Assembly: GCA_003427395.1 (NCBI GenBank)
Contig: BFEA01000089.1
Coordinates: 3,229,299 to 3,261,164 of the forward strand
Direction: 5' to 3'
DNA: 31,866 nt
Origin: Chara braunii
Taxonomy: Eukaryota; Streptophyta; Charophyceae; Charales; Characeae
Positions 17,926-27,961 of the stretch are shown here, one piece after another. Both the position numbers and the translations under genes were made by a program. The notes below the pieces were generated by a model, which saw only the letters and a program-made list of their open reading frames with translations, was not told where the DNA came from and did no database searches. Position 1 is the first letter of the stretch; every line of letters begins with the position of its first letter.

Positions 17926-18167
17926 GCATGCATGCCTGCGTGAGAGGTACGGGATTAAGCCCAAGTGGACAAAAGGAGAAGAGCGGAAGTGCCTACATCT
18001 ACATGGCCAAGTTGCGGCTTGGGGGTCGTAGCCACACTCCACGCATCGATCCGGTCATGCAGGTGCCCTGGCCAATTAGAACAGGGTATGCGCGGCGAGA
18101 AGAAGGAGAAGGCGGGTAAACACGAGGAAACCAAGAAAAAAGAAAGATACAGTTACAATCGCGCCCG

Positions 18168-18400
18168 CCAAAAACGACAGCTACTAGATTAAGGGCGCGA
18201 TCCAGTCAGAGCCCGGCTCCCAGTGCAGCAAGATGCGTGCAAGCGCGGCGCTGCAAAATTCAAAGTACCTAAATTTCTAGCACCTTCCAAAAACGACAGC
18301 TACCGGATTAAGGGCGCGATCCAATCAGAGCCCAGCTCCCAGAGCAGCAAGATGCACGCAAGCGCGGCGCAACAACATTCAAAGTACCTAAATTCCTAGC
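18168..18400. repeat. 119-bp tandem duplication
   Basis: Two copies (18,168-18,286 and 18,287-18,400) sharing CCAAAAACGACAGCTAC, GGATTAAGGGCGCGATCCA, TCAGAGCCC-GCTCCCAG, GCAAGCGCGGCGC and TTCAAAGTACCTAAATT. Several differences are C/T or A/G changes. From 18,401 to 18,890 I see nothing further. Confidence 0.92.
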
Positions 18401-18889
18401 TTAAGTCCTAATTGCAAAAGAAAATCTCAAAAAAGTGAAAAAAGATAAACAATTCCATGATCCCGTGGGGGATCGACATCAGTTGAAAATTCAAAAAATG
18501 ATATTCTCGCGCGATGATCACGCCAAAATTCCCAGCGCTCACAACAGAACAAGAAAGAAGCTATGGTATAGTTATTTCTCGCGCTCGCCAAGGAGCGGCT
18601 ACCCAACCGTTGGCACGGGATTTTCCCGACACCAATCCGACAACTGGACGTCTATGCAATTTGCCCGCCCGACCTATCTTCCCGCAACTCACTCATCTGA
18701 CCCGTCTCATTTCCCCAGGCAGCTTCACGCAGAAAGTCGCACAATTACAGAAAATGGTTCGTCACATATGTGACGCCCAGGGGGTTCCAATCTTGAGCAA
18801 GCTCCCACTTGCTCACATACTTCATGCGTCGATCTATTAACCCGACGATCGACGTGGAGATTGCATGTGCCACTTACCATAGGATCTGA

Positions 18890-19462
18890 GTGTGGAAGTC
18901 ATCGGGCGTGGCATACATGGGCTCGATCCAGAATATTGTCGGGGAAAGGCAATCTAATTACTGGTGGGGGAGGTGGTGGATAGACTTGGGGGAGAGGAGG
19001 CATGGAGCGGTAAATGTCCTCGTCACTAAAAGGAAGTGGGACGTAATGAATGGAGCGATGGATGAGGGGAAGGAGAGGGTACCGACGTTGATGGGGGAGG
19101 GAGGTGAGTTAGTCAGGGTAGAGGGTGCAGAGGGTGCGGGGGATGGCAGCGCGAAAGTCATCATATTCTTCGCACACGGGGATCGTGCCCGCGACAACGC
19201 AGTAGGCCTCTATATTATTATACTCCCGCCAATCCACGCTAAAGAGGAGGACGTGGAGGGGGAAGGAAGTGACGAGTGAGCGAGTAGTAGCATGCGGGGA
19301 GAGGGTGACCAGAAGGCGGGTGGCGTAGCGGTGATAGAAGAGGGAGAGGGGAAATGGCTGCCATGTATCAGGGAACGGGGGTCGGTCTAGGAGCTGCTGG
19401 ACGGTGAGGAAGTCACGAGGACGACGGGATAATGACCGGGGACGAAGCCCGAGCGCCCGCAT
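18890..19462 (-). pseudogene. Decayed ORF remnant downstream of the acidic ORF
   Basis: On the minus strand a frame of 117 codons (19,462-19,109) reads like real protein, with segments such as DFLTVQQLLDRPPFPDTW and REYNNIEAYCVVAGTIPVCE. After its stop, another frame down to about 18,930 gives DEDIYRSMPPLPQVY, a proline run, then RLPFPDNILDRAHVC. I recognise no family. It probably continues, through frameshifts, the acidic ORF directly upstream, or is a second small ORF of the same element. No start is proposed because the frame is damaged. Confidence 0.4.
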
Positions 19463-21161
19463 CTCGACGTAAACGAAGGGTTGCGGGTCAAACTGGGGAG
19501 GATTGGGAGGGCGATTGACTTCTTCGGAGGCGCCGGCTTCTTAATCCCTCCGCGATGGCGCCTCCATCTCGTTTGTCTTCCTCCCGCAGCAGTTCAGGAT
19601 TGCGTCCCGGATCATCCTGCAGCAGTTGCGGTGGTGGCCCTCCTGATTCTTCGATCGGCCGCTTTTCTTCCACTGCCGCCCGTCTCCTCTGCGCCACAGC
19701 CTCTCCTTCCTCCCAGCTCAGCTCGTCGGGGCCGCTTGACTCCCCCACTTTACCTTCTTCTTCCTCTGATTCCGCTCGCCCTGAACTAGCCTCCTCCGAC
19801 TCGGCGTCCTCCGATCCTTGGTAATCGGGATCGGATTCCCGATCTTCTTCCTCTGCCGATACTTCTTCTTCGTCGTCGTCCTCCTCTTCTTCACTCATCC
19901 CTTCTGCGGGAGCGCGCCAGATGAGCGGGTCCCACGTGGAAAGATCGGTGATGTCGACGTGTAGATACGCACCCGTCGAGGGCACGCAATAACTTTCCTC
20001 CTCCAGTTTCGTACAAGTGGACCAAAGAAGATGCGGCTCGAGGGTACGAGTAAGCGTGGTTGTCCCTGATCTCTCGTCACAGTGCAAGAGGATCTCCAAC
20101 GGCAGGTCGTCGAGTACTTGGGTTAGAAACACCAGCAGCTCGTCCGTTATGGAACTCAGATGACCGTTGCGCACTCCTCTAAACACGATCCCAAAAAGAT
20201 CTCCCTCCGTGTTTGTTCTCCACCCTTGGATGAGCAGCAAATCTACCTCGTCGTCCGGGATCTCGTCCTCCACACTCCTGTCCATGGGTTCCGCCCAATG
20301 GAAGGCGACCTCAAGGAGGCAGAAATTGAGCACCACACGTAGGTTTGCCACCAGTGCGTCCACTTGACCGCGTCTAGAATCGACACATCTAATGGCTTGA
20401 TCGTGAAGGAGAGGGACGCTTCCGCGGCGGATTGCCAAAACGTGGGGATGTTAGACTCATGTCAGAGGGGAGACTAAAGGTAGAGAGGCGACGACGGTTC
20501 ATTGAGGCCGAGCAAAGGGACGAAGCACAGGAAGGGTGACCTCTAGCGCGATGGAGGAGATCTGAAGCTGAAGATCGATGTCGTTCGTTGTTACGACAGG
20601 ATCGCGCAGTTGGGCCAATAGTAGCACCCACTCAGTCGTGATGCGTGCTTCCCAGTCTCGCAGCTGTCGGAGGATGGCGGTGTGTCGTGATGGATGCAAC
20701 GTCGTGATGTCGCCTGTGAAGACGACAATGACCGACACGTGGCTCTCGCCGGGTGGGGACAGGCGCAACAAGGCTTACACCTCGGCCAGCACTCGTGCCA
20801 CCCCGGACTGGCTGAACTGGAATTTTGTCGCAGCGTGGATGGCCGCCGTACTGAAGAAGGCTACGAGTCGGAGAAGATCTGGACTCAACCGAGGATGTCG
20901 TACTTGCCGGATCGTCGAGAAGGCTCCCCCCGATACCATTAGTTGCTCGCTGATCACCTGCTCTGTCGAAAAGCTCATGACGATGGAGGCGGGGTCGAAG
21001 ACGATGGTTGAGAGAGAAAGGAGGATTCTAAACATCCAAATCCCGCTTCCGTCCGTTTTTCGTTTTTCTAACCGTCCCCCATTCCATCGGTAATCCCGAG
21101 CCCTCTCGTTGGCCCATCTCCAGTCCTCCTTGGTGAACTCTCGTAGAGGGTTTCCAACCAC
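19413..21161 (-). pseudogene. Unassigned acidic ORF at integrase position, interrupted by stops
   Basis: One minus-strand frame of about 583 codons, 21,161 to 19,413, broken by five stops: a TAA at 20,777-20,775, two TGA and a TAA between 20,501 and 20,451, and a TGA at 19,490-19,488. The frame is kept across all of them. The N-terminal third carries GNPLREFTKEDWRWANERAR, then a leucine/isoleucine-rich part with MSFSTEQVISEQLMVSGGAF and LTTEWVLL-like helices (seen as TTEWVLLLAQLRDP). The middle is followed by a long Glu/Asp/Ser tract (19,905-19,700) and the C-terminus is Arg/Ser-rich (RSRRLRRSQSPSQSS). In-frame similarity probably extends upstream to about 21,215 (VEVWTNVVLIATVVGN). I recognise no domain. 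It could be an accessory ORF of this element or the Gag-like ORF of a nested element. Confidence 0.6.
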
Positions 21162-21515
21162 CGTAGCTATCAGGACGACATTTGTCCATACTTCAACCCT
21201 TCTTAACCGTCAGGTCTTTTCTAGTCCTTCCGACGTGGCTTCGAGAAATCAGGCCTCCATCGGGATTTTGTCGGTGTGACGCAAAGGACACAGCCACGGT
21301 TTGTCCACATTCCGATACTGGATACCCGTGAAACACATCGCTGATAGTCTACCCATTCGACATATCCTTCCCCGCTTGGTCGCAAAGAGACCAAATAGAC
21401 TCTCGAAATGGCCTCGCAAAAATGCAAAACTTGCCAGGGAGGGAGGAGAAGGAGGACGAGAGAGGAGAAAGGGGACCTTCGGGATTACCTCCGCACCCCA
21501 TTGCCATCGTGTCGA

Positions 21516-22083
21516 TCACCCCTTAGGAGCTCGAGGAAGGATCATGGCCACTTGTCCGTATGATCGCTCGTTGGTTGGTTCCGGTTCCTTCCACGGGGTA
21601 ATCTCCTCCCCTTTTGTCACCTTGTCGGGTCGATGCAGAGGTGTCAAGCCGTCAGCGTTCCCGTGTTTCTCGGTCTTCCGGTGGATGATATCGGATATCG
21701 AAGTCGTACTTTTGCAGCCGTACAGCTCAGCGTCCAATCATGCCCATGTAATTGGTGAGCCTCTTGAGGGCCAGCAAGGGCTCATGATCCGTGACGAGGA
21801 GGGACTTCTGCCCGTAGAGATACAAATGAAAATGCTAAATTCCCCAAACCACTGCGTAACACTCTCCCTGAGGGGCTGAATCGTTTCTCAGTTCATCAGG
21901 CCTTGTTCGCGAAGCGTATTCAATGACATGTTCATGACTGTCTTTCCCCTTCTGGGCTAGAATTGTGAAGATCGCTTCAGACTGCCAATCCGTAATGAGT
22001 ATGTACTGCTTCGCGGGTTCGGTCAGATCAAAATAGGCACAGTAACTAGGGCTTCCTTCAGAGTGACAAAGGCCCACCCGCAC
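21516..22083 (-). pseudogene. pol: RNase H domain remnant (Ty3/Gypsy pol)
   Basis: RNase H would remove the RNA template during reverse transcription. Visible landmarks: YILITDWQSEAIFTILAQ (the conserved Asp is present, the usual Ser/Gly pattern is eroded), EYASRTRPDE, ECYAVVWGI (the conserved Glu and Ala-x-x-Trp context), a stop, then HFHLYLYG, LLVTDHEPLLALKR (conserved TDH) and, in another frame, KHGNADGL near 21,670, which normally closes this domain. It lies one frame off the RT (the shift is around 22,030-22,080) and shifts again before KHGNADGL. Inactive. Confidence 0.88.
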
Positions 22084-22915
22084 TCAGTGTCCCAGCATAG
22101 GGGCTGGTCCTTACGCAGAAGGTTCATGAGAGGTCGTGTGATCGTCGTAAAACCCTTGATAAATTTGCGGTAGTATGACAACAGTCCCAAAAAAGGCCGA
22201 ACCTGTGTTAGTGACGTAGGCATGGGAGCCTCTCGGACCGCCGCGAGCTTTCTCAAATCTAGCCTCAAACCGCCTCGCCTCACTACGTAGCCCAAAAACG
22301 AGATTTCCAAGAGGAAGAACTCGCTCTTTTCCATTGCAATTTTGAACCCAGCGTCCCGCAGCGCTCCCAACGTTCATTCAATATGTTGCACATGCCCGTG
22401 AAAAGAATCCGAGTAGACCAGAATATCATCCATGTACACGATAACGAAGAAACTAATCATACCCTGCGTAAGTCGAGTCTTGTTAACGAAATTCTAAAAG
22501 GTCACGTTCATGGCCCTTTGGAATGTGGCTGCTGCATTGCAGATTCCCATCGGACAACGAATCCACTACCATGTGCCCTCGGATAAAACGAAGGTAGTCT
22601 TCGACTGATCCTCCTCCCTAACCAAAATGTGATGAAATCCGTGGCGAATATCAAACTTACTAAAATAATTTGCACACCCAATCACATTCAATAAATCATC
22701 AATCCGGGGAAGGGGATACACATCCTTGATTGTGATATCATTCAACTTCCGGTAATTAATACAAATACGAATCGACCTGCTCTTTTTCGGGACTAAGACC
22801 ACGGGAAATGACCAAGGTCAGGTTGCTGGTTCAATCCACCCGTTTACCTCGAACTCCCGGATCCTTTGTATCGCAATTCTTCTTTCTGCGAGAAAATATC
22901 GGTATGGCTTACAGT
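22023..22915 (-). pseudogene. pol: Reverse transcriptase domain remnant (Ty3/Gypsy pol)
   Basis: RNA-dependent DNA polymerase that copies the element RNA. In one continuous minus-strand frame I read, in order: ERRIAIQRIREFEVNGWIEP, FPVVLVPKKSRSIRICINYR, KDVYPLPRIDDLL, FSKFDIRHGFHHI (motif A with its Asp), PMGICNAAATFQRAMN (motif B), VIVYMDDILVYS (motif C, catalytic Asp pair, 22,440-22,405), EISFLGYVV and RPFLGLLSYYRKFIKGF. Four stops interrupt it, near 22,830, 22,563, 22,490 and 22,377, all explicable as C-to-T or G-to-A changes. The catalytic residues survive, but a complete protein cannot be made. Confidence 0.95.
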
Positions 22916-23113
22916 GAATCGGGGGATGCGTTCCGGTTTCAATCTCGTGTTAAATGACTAAAGATAATCCAATATCCGTATCCATTACACTAATCGCCTC
23001 CTGATATTCAGTCAGGATATCCACAATCAGTCGATGGGTTTCGTTGGGTACATATTGAGGCATATGCACTTCGTACGGCTTTCCGTGTGTGGTAACCACC
23101 ACGTGTTTTGTGT

Positions 23114-24424
23114 TCACCTTGGGGGAGCAGAAATGAAGGAGTCATCCGACCACCAGGAGAACACGGTGGCGAGTCTGGCGACCATCTGAGCGTCTTCTTC
23201 CCGAATAGCCACCTGTTCTTCCGGGGTCACACCGTCGCTAATATCTTGCCAGGGAACTGTCTTTTCGGCGATTTTGACCTCAAGCTCGTAAAGCGTAGAG
23301 TCACCGCGCCCAGGGGGTTCCAAAGTTTCGCTTTCGGCTCCTAAGCGTAATAATTGCACCTCCTTATCGGGTGAGAGTAAGGAACGAGGCAGCCCTGAGA
23401 TGTCGCAAAACACCTTCTTCTCTCTGTATCTCGAGAGAAGCGGGGTCGTGGCTTCGTACAGGGTTCGAGGGGGTTCCAAATAGTCAATCATCCGGGACAC
23501 TTGTACGAGGGGTTCTCCAAAAATCAAAGTACGGGTCCTTTGCATGTTTCTTTCCGTAAGGACAAATGTTTTAGGAGTCTTCTGTTGGATTGGGATAGCG
23601 AATCAGTTGCCAGATCGTGTCGGGATCGGCTTCATTTTCACTATCGGACTCGCTGGGGGAAATACGTTCCTCATCCTCATACTCGAATTTCCGAGTTGGT
23701 TGCCCCCAGGTGATTACTCGGAAAGCGACTCCAGGGTCTAAGAAATTTTCTAAGTCAGGGGCATCATGGTCCGCAGAGTTAGGCGCATTGGAATAACATA
23801 CGGTTTCGCGCCTGTACTTCGCAGGATTACCGATCGTCGTTCGAAGTCCCGATTGGCCCGCAGTACGACAAGTGCCAGTAATTCCAGAAGTACATCGTAG
23901 GTATTAACATCCAACACTACCAGGCTACCACATCCCCTACATGAATCTTTCCCAACCGAATTCGACATTTGTCATTCTTCCCACTACTTTTATCTTCTCT
24001 TCATCCGCCGAGACGAGATGATCTTTCTCGGTTAACGTGATCAGATATTTTTGTGTCTTGCCTTTTCTACAACCCTTAGTGATATGGCAAAAACAGTTGC
24101 TCCTGAATCGATGACATGATTGTACCGGGCTCCCCATACTTCGATGTTACATTCCACGTATTTCCACGGAATGGCTTTAATGCGTAAAAAAATATCGTAT
24201 TTTTGAATTAGTCCCAACCGTATTGGGTCTGACGTGCTAGGCTTTTCGAGCTTGTCATCGGGAGTTGGGGTCTTTCCTTTCGTTATTGTCAGTTTGCTAA
24301 GAGCAAATCGTTTTCTGTTTGCCTTGAAATGCTGCAACATGCGTTCATTAGCCTCTTCGGGTATAGACAACAAATGGCCAATTGGCAATGGAATCCGGTG
24401 GTCTAAGGCCCGAACAATGTTCAA
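23114..24424 (-). pseudogene. pol: Aspartic protease and protease-RT linker remnant
   Basis: Processes the polyprotein. On the minus strand VIDSGATVFAIS (24,112-24,077) carries the Asp-Ser-Gly active-site triad of retropepsins. In the same frame, 23,968-23,750 gives LDVNTYDVLLELLALVVLR and DFERRSVILRSTG, the second half of the fold (normally DVLLG-D; here Gly is Glu). 23,545-23,114 continues in frame as a linker rich in charged residues before RT begins one frame over. Stops separate the segments. The assignment of the triad is firm; the linker has no recognised domain. Confidence 0.8.
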
Positions 24425-25920
24425 ACTTCAAAACGTCGATTTCTCCTGTTACGAAGGAAGGACCGCCCGACTCCATTTCGTTTCGGGAAGGTTTCCATTC
24501 GGCTACTTCCTTCCGCTCATTCGCCGGTCGGATGGTTCCGATCATCCCTAACCCTGGATATCCTAAGGCGATATATTGATCGAGCGGGATAAGTTTCGCT
24601 GCTTCCTCCGTAGTCGCTATCATGCTTCCCCCGGCTTCTATTTCTTCAAGCATCGTTCCTACTCTTCCTGGACCGTTGGCCACTGGCGCAGCGGCCACAG
24701 GAGCAACCCCGACTCTGGCGACTCGAGCTTGCGTAGGCCGATGTGGCCAGTCCCGGGCGATATGGCTCAGCTGATGACACGTGTAACAGACACTCAGATT
24801 GGCTGCCATCCCTCCCACTAGTTGATTGGGGACAGTGCCTTGTGCCGCAGGGGCAACTCTAACAGCAATGGGGGCGCATCGATCACATCAAGGATTCCAT
24901 CCGAGCGTTAAACTTACGTTGTTCCTTCTTGCTTTCTTGTAGTAGGCTGATTAAACTCTGGGTCAGTTCGAACATCACATTTGGATCACCGCCCCTGCTC
25001 GTCGCCTCGGGAGGGGATGCAAGAACGGGTACGACATGTACAGGAGTGGTCATCGCGGGCATTGACAAACCCGTAGTTGCGTCTGCCCCAGGTTTCTTGG
25101 TTACGATATGTTGCAAATAGGAAACGGGACTAAAGACAAAACCCATGCTTTCGAATTTATTTTGAAGCGCGGCCAGCTCGGCCCTTGCTCTAGCTAGCTC
25201 TGAGGAGTCTCCCTTTCTAGGATAATTTTCCCCTTCTAGGAAGCTGGCTGCGAATTTCCACTCCATTTCTTCTGCCCCAGACATAATTTGTTGTAGAGTA
25301 TGGTTGATCGGGGAGAACTGTTTTCACAATTTCACCCTCATGGTCCTGCTGCGAAGCCCATCGATGAATAAATCCCTTTCGACTTGTTCCCCTCACTCAG
25401 TTTTGACAAACATCCTATAAAATTGGTTTTGGTATTCCATGACAGACTCGAGTGACTCTTGGACTCGTTATTTAATCATGAACAAAGCTTGCTCCGGATG
25501 AATGTAGTCAAATCAGTTTAGAAAATCCCATTCAAAAGTTGGGAGATCTACCCAAACGTAAGTGTTAAACCAATGATGTGCATCGCCTCCTAATCTGGCG
25601 GGAATGTTGATCCGAGCTTCGACGTTGTCATACTGTTGTGCACGTAAGGTAGCTAACCATGCTCCGACAAGGTGATGTGCATGATAAAAAAGATACAGAT
25701 CTGGTGGAGCCATGGGTGCCCGAGACCTCAGAGCCGGGTTGGGCGCAGGATTCTGATTTGGAGCTTGGTTCACAGTCGGATGAGCATTGATAGGGGCTAC
25801 TCGCCATCCGACCGATCTACTCCTTGTTACCACGGGATCGCGTCGCGGCGCGTTCCGCTGTCTTAGTCGTCCTTTGTTCGCCAGATCGCTACCCTTTGTA
25901 TTAATTCGGAAACCTGTCAC
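24400..25920 (-). pseudogene. gag: Gag with zinc knuckle, decayed
   Basis: Capsid/nucleocapsid polyprotein that packages element RNA. The frame opens just inside the primer-binding site (first possible codons near 25,920; no clear ATG). RINIPARLGGDAHHWFNTYV matches the retrotransposon Gag core (hydrophobic-Gly-x-Ala-x-x-Trp). Further on, QESLESVMEYQNQFYRM and GEQVERDLFIDGLRS are typical of the family. Four in-frame stops lie between 25,515 and 25,310. A coiled-coil-like segment (LARARAELAALQNKFESMGF) follows. After a frameshift near 24,880 a zinc knuckle CYTCHQLSHIARDW appears at about 24,788-24,747, with the last Cys replaced by Trp and Gly by Ser. Non-functional. Confidence 0.88.
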
Positions 25921-25925
25921 TTGTC

Positions 25926-25938
25926 GGCTCCGATACCA
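25926..25938 (-). other. Primer-binding site (initiator tRNA-Met type)
   Basis: On the minus strand TGGTATCGGAGCC, one base different from the common plant TGGTATCAGAGCC, which is complementary to the 3' end of initiator tRNA-Met. It would prime minus-strand DNA synthesis. It lies directly against the LTR with TTGG shared at the junction, and the expected LTR terminus GGGTGTCACA is missing in between. Confidence 0.88.
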
Positions 25939-26872
25939 ACCTCACGCCCAGCGCGACTTCTTGATCGGAGTGGGATGGGGGCCCGAAATTGCAAAAAGGG
26001 GTGTGCCAAGGATTTTAGGAAAGTGGGGGTGGAGTCCCAAGTCGGAACTGAAATCTCTTGTGGCAAGTTTCAGAGGTATAAGTGCAAGAGGGTGTGCGCA
26101 GGTCGTATTTGGCGGTTTTAATTTTTGTAAGACGGAGGGTAGACCACCTCTCGGGGCTTGTGCACAAGAGGGAGGTCGCGGATGTCGTGCAACATAAGGC
26201 AGATGGCATGCATAGTGCATCTCGGACTAAAGATCCCAAAGTACTTTTCCACAATCACAACACCGACAGATCTAAACACTCTTGCATTCTCGAACAAAAT
26301 CCCAACAACATTGTCCGTGCCAACGAACTTAATTTTCAAGCCTGAAAGATGAGAATCACCATCTTCCCTAGTTTCGCCTTCTTGGCTGGTCGCGTTGTTC
26401 TACCAGTTGTCGGCGCCACCCGGCCTCGGTTCGGGCTCGCCGAGCGATTTCCGAGGCTCGATAGGCCTGGTGTCGCCGACACTTTTTGCACGGTGTGCGG
26501 GGCCAATAATGGGCTATGGAATTCCACGGCACCACCGTGAGTTGGTGATATGGAAGGAGGAGGTGAAAGGGAGGGAAACTGGTGGTAATAACGACGAAGC
26601 CGGGGGATATTAAATATTGCGTGTTATAAGTATCCGGGTAGTTGGGGCCCTTACGATCGTTAGTTATGGCATTGTGAAAGTCCCTTGCGCACAATCGATC
26701 GTTTTTTGTCCGACAGGGGAATTCCGGATTCCTTAAGTTCTCACGCTGTCTGAGTTGTTCACCCTCCCAGTATTCGCGGAATTACGGATCCCTCAGGCTC
26801 TCACGATCGGACATCCAAGAGGGAAATTCTGCAGCCATATTCGTTTAGCAAGCTCGGTCCCCTGCATCCTTT
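25939..26872 (-). repeat. 5' LTR (right copy)
   Basis: Aligns with 16,287-17,220, roughly nine bases in ten by eye, with many transitions. Its inner end lacks the last bases present in the left copy. Its outer end is where similarity stops, 12 bp short of the palindrome at 26,884. No promoter element is assigned with confidence. Confidence 0.9.
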
Positions 26873-26883
26873 ACGTTGTCGGC

Positions 26884-26909
26884 GCGAATACCCTTACAAG
26901 GGTATTCGC
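26884..26909. repeat. Palindrome with CCCTTACAAGGG core, copy 2
   Basis: GCGAATACCCTT-AC-AAGGGTATTCGC: perfect 12-bp arms and a 2-base loop. The core equals copy 1 at 12,028, while the outer arms differ but still pair. A TTTTTGC follows both. Confidence 0.9.
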
Positions 26910-27372
26910 CCTGGTTTTTGCATGCAACAGAAAATAAGCTTGGTTTGGAATTTAAGTATTCCGCGTGAGGCGCGACAGAGTCTGTGGTTCACATTGATCG
27001 GATGGTTGACTAGAATAAAGGGGGTGTGGGCGCGCAGACTTGAGGCGCGCGTGATCCTTTTAATTGTTGGTGATTGAGGAGCCGGCGCGATCGCCGGCCG
27101 AATATTTTCTGATTAAGCAGGGATTAAAAAGATTATGTCTTGATTGACTGCTGCACTTGCCTGTGACCTGTGGGTAAGTGCGGGGAGCGTTGTCGAGGGT
27201 GGCCTCGAACACGACTAAGTAGGGGTAGCCGCGGCACGGTCGGTAGGCCGACACGACTTTTGGTGGCCATGTGTGCGAGTGCGGGACGGGAAGAAGCACA
27301 GAGGGGTTCCTTGGCTCCGAGGTACCATGTGCTACCTTTTTATTAGAAGATTCGAGCCAGCTGATACCAGGA
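26910..27372. other. Unassigned stretch with hairpins upstream of cassette 2
   Basis: GCCGGCG-CGAT-CGCCGGC (27,081-27,098) and an imperfect GGTTCCTTGG/CGAGGTACC hairpin (27,305-27,326). GGTGATTGAGGAG near 27,069 recalls the equivalent place in the first locus. No coding signal seen. Confidence 0.45.
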
Positions 27373-27431
27373 TTGGGCTTAGCCCTATAGGTTATGAAAT
27401 TGGACTAATGTTACGGAGGTTCGGGGATCGA
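27373..27431 (+). repeat. tRNA-like segment 1 of cassette 2
   Basis: TTGGGCTTAGCCCTATAGGT then TATGAAATTGG and GGAGGTTCGGGGATCG, with A-box- and B-box-like parts, the diverged counterpart of 12,862-12,925. GC-rich sequence and a T-rich linker (27,605-27,676) follow. Confidence 0.55.
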
Positions 27432-27737
27432 GGCCAGCGAGGTGCCGGCGCAGCGGTAGCAGCACGACGTGGAGACACCCGGGGGGGCGGAGGGCCCGAT
27501 GGGGCTATTCCCCCCCCCGAGTTTTGGAGGCCGGTGCGGCGGTGGGCCCGACCCGCGGGGCAAGCGCGGTGCCAGCAGCCCCAATGGTCCCGCGATGGGC
27601 TATGGCTATTTTATTTTTCTTATTTTTGTTTTTTTTTTCTGCCTTTGTTTTTTTATTTTTTATTATTATTTATTCCTCTGTTACCACGCCCCGTATGGGG
27701 CCGCGGAGCAAAGGGGGCTAATGGCATTTGGACCCAA

Positions 27738-27800
27738 GAGCCTTAGCTTAGTGGGTACACCTTTGAACTGTTGAAATACAAGCCTGAGCTCGGAGCCCAC
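27738..27800 (+). repeat. tRNA-like segment 2 of cassette 2 (SINE-A head)
   Basis: GCCTTAGCTTAGTGGGTACA and GAACTGTTGAAATACA match the SINE-A head. The B box region (GAGCTCGGAGCCC) is diverged. Upstream CCCAAGAGCC is shared with the copy at 2,238. Confidence 0.65.
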
Positions 27801-27901
27801 TGGATGCGAACGAGTGGCGCTACAAGATTCTAAGTTACCTAGGGGCGGGGCGGTCCGATGGTGCCATTCCCAGGCTGCTGCTTGTGGCGGGAGCTCTGTT
27901 A

Positions 27902-27961
27902 CAAATTGGAACGATACAGAGAAGAATAGCATGGCCCGTGTGCAGGGCCGACATGCATAAG
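27902..27961 (+). pseudogene. U6: U6 snRNA central fragment
   Basis: AAATTGGAACGATACAGAGA followed by AGAATAGCATGGCCC, then GTGTGCAGGGCCGACATGCA and TAA. ACAGAGA is intact, AGATTAGC is altered to AGAATAGC, and the 5' stem-loop and 3' end are missing. Same strand and order relative to the tRNA-like segments as at 13,389. Confidence 0.88.

Larger units (their letters stand above)
16275..26872 (-). mobile_element. Degenerate Ty3/Gypsy LTR retrotransposon
   Basis: About 10.6 kb on the minus strand. Order in its own direction: 5' LTR (26,872-25,939), tRNA-Met-type primer-binding site, Gag with zinc knuckle, aspartic protease, reverse transcriptase, RNase H, an unassigned acidic ORF, a further ORF remnant, then 3' LTR (17,220-16,275). 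Protease before RT before RNase H is the Ty3/Gypsy and copia-shared part; the RT sequence style (YMDD, LVPKK, YRKLND, FLGYVV) is Gypsy. No integrase zinc finger or DDE residues were found where expected. Frames shift several times and stops are frequent, so it cannot encode its proteins. No target duplication found. Confidence 0.9.
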
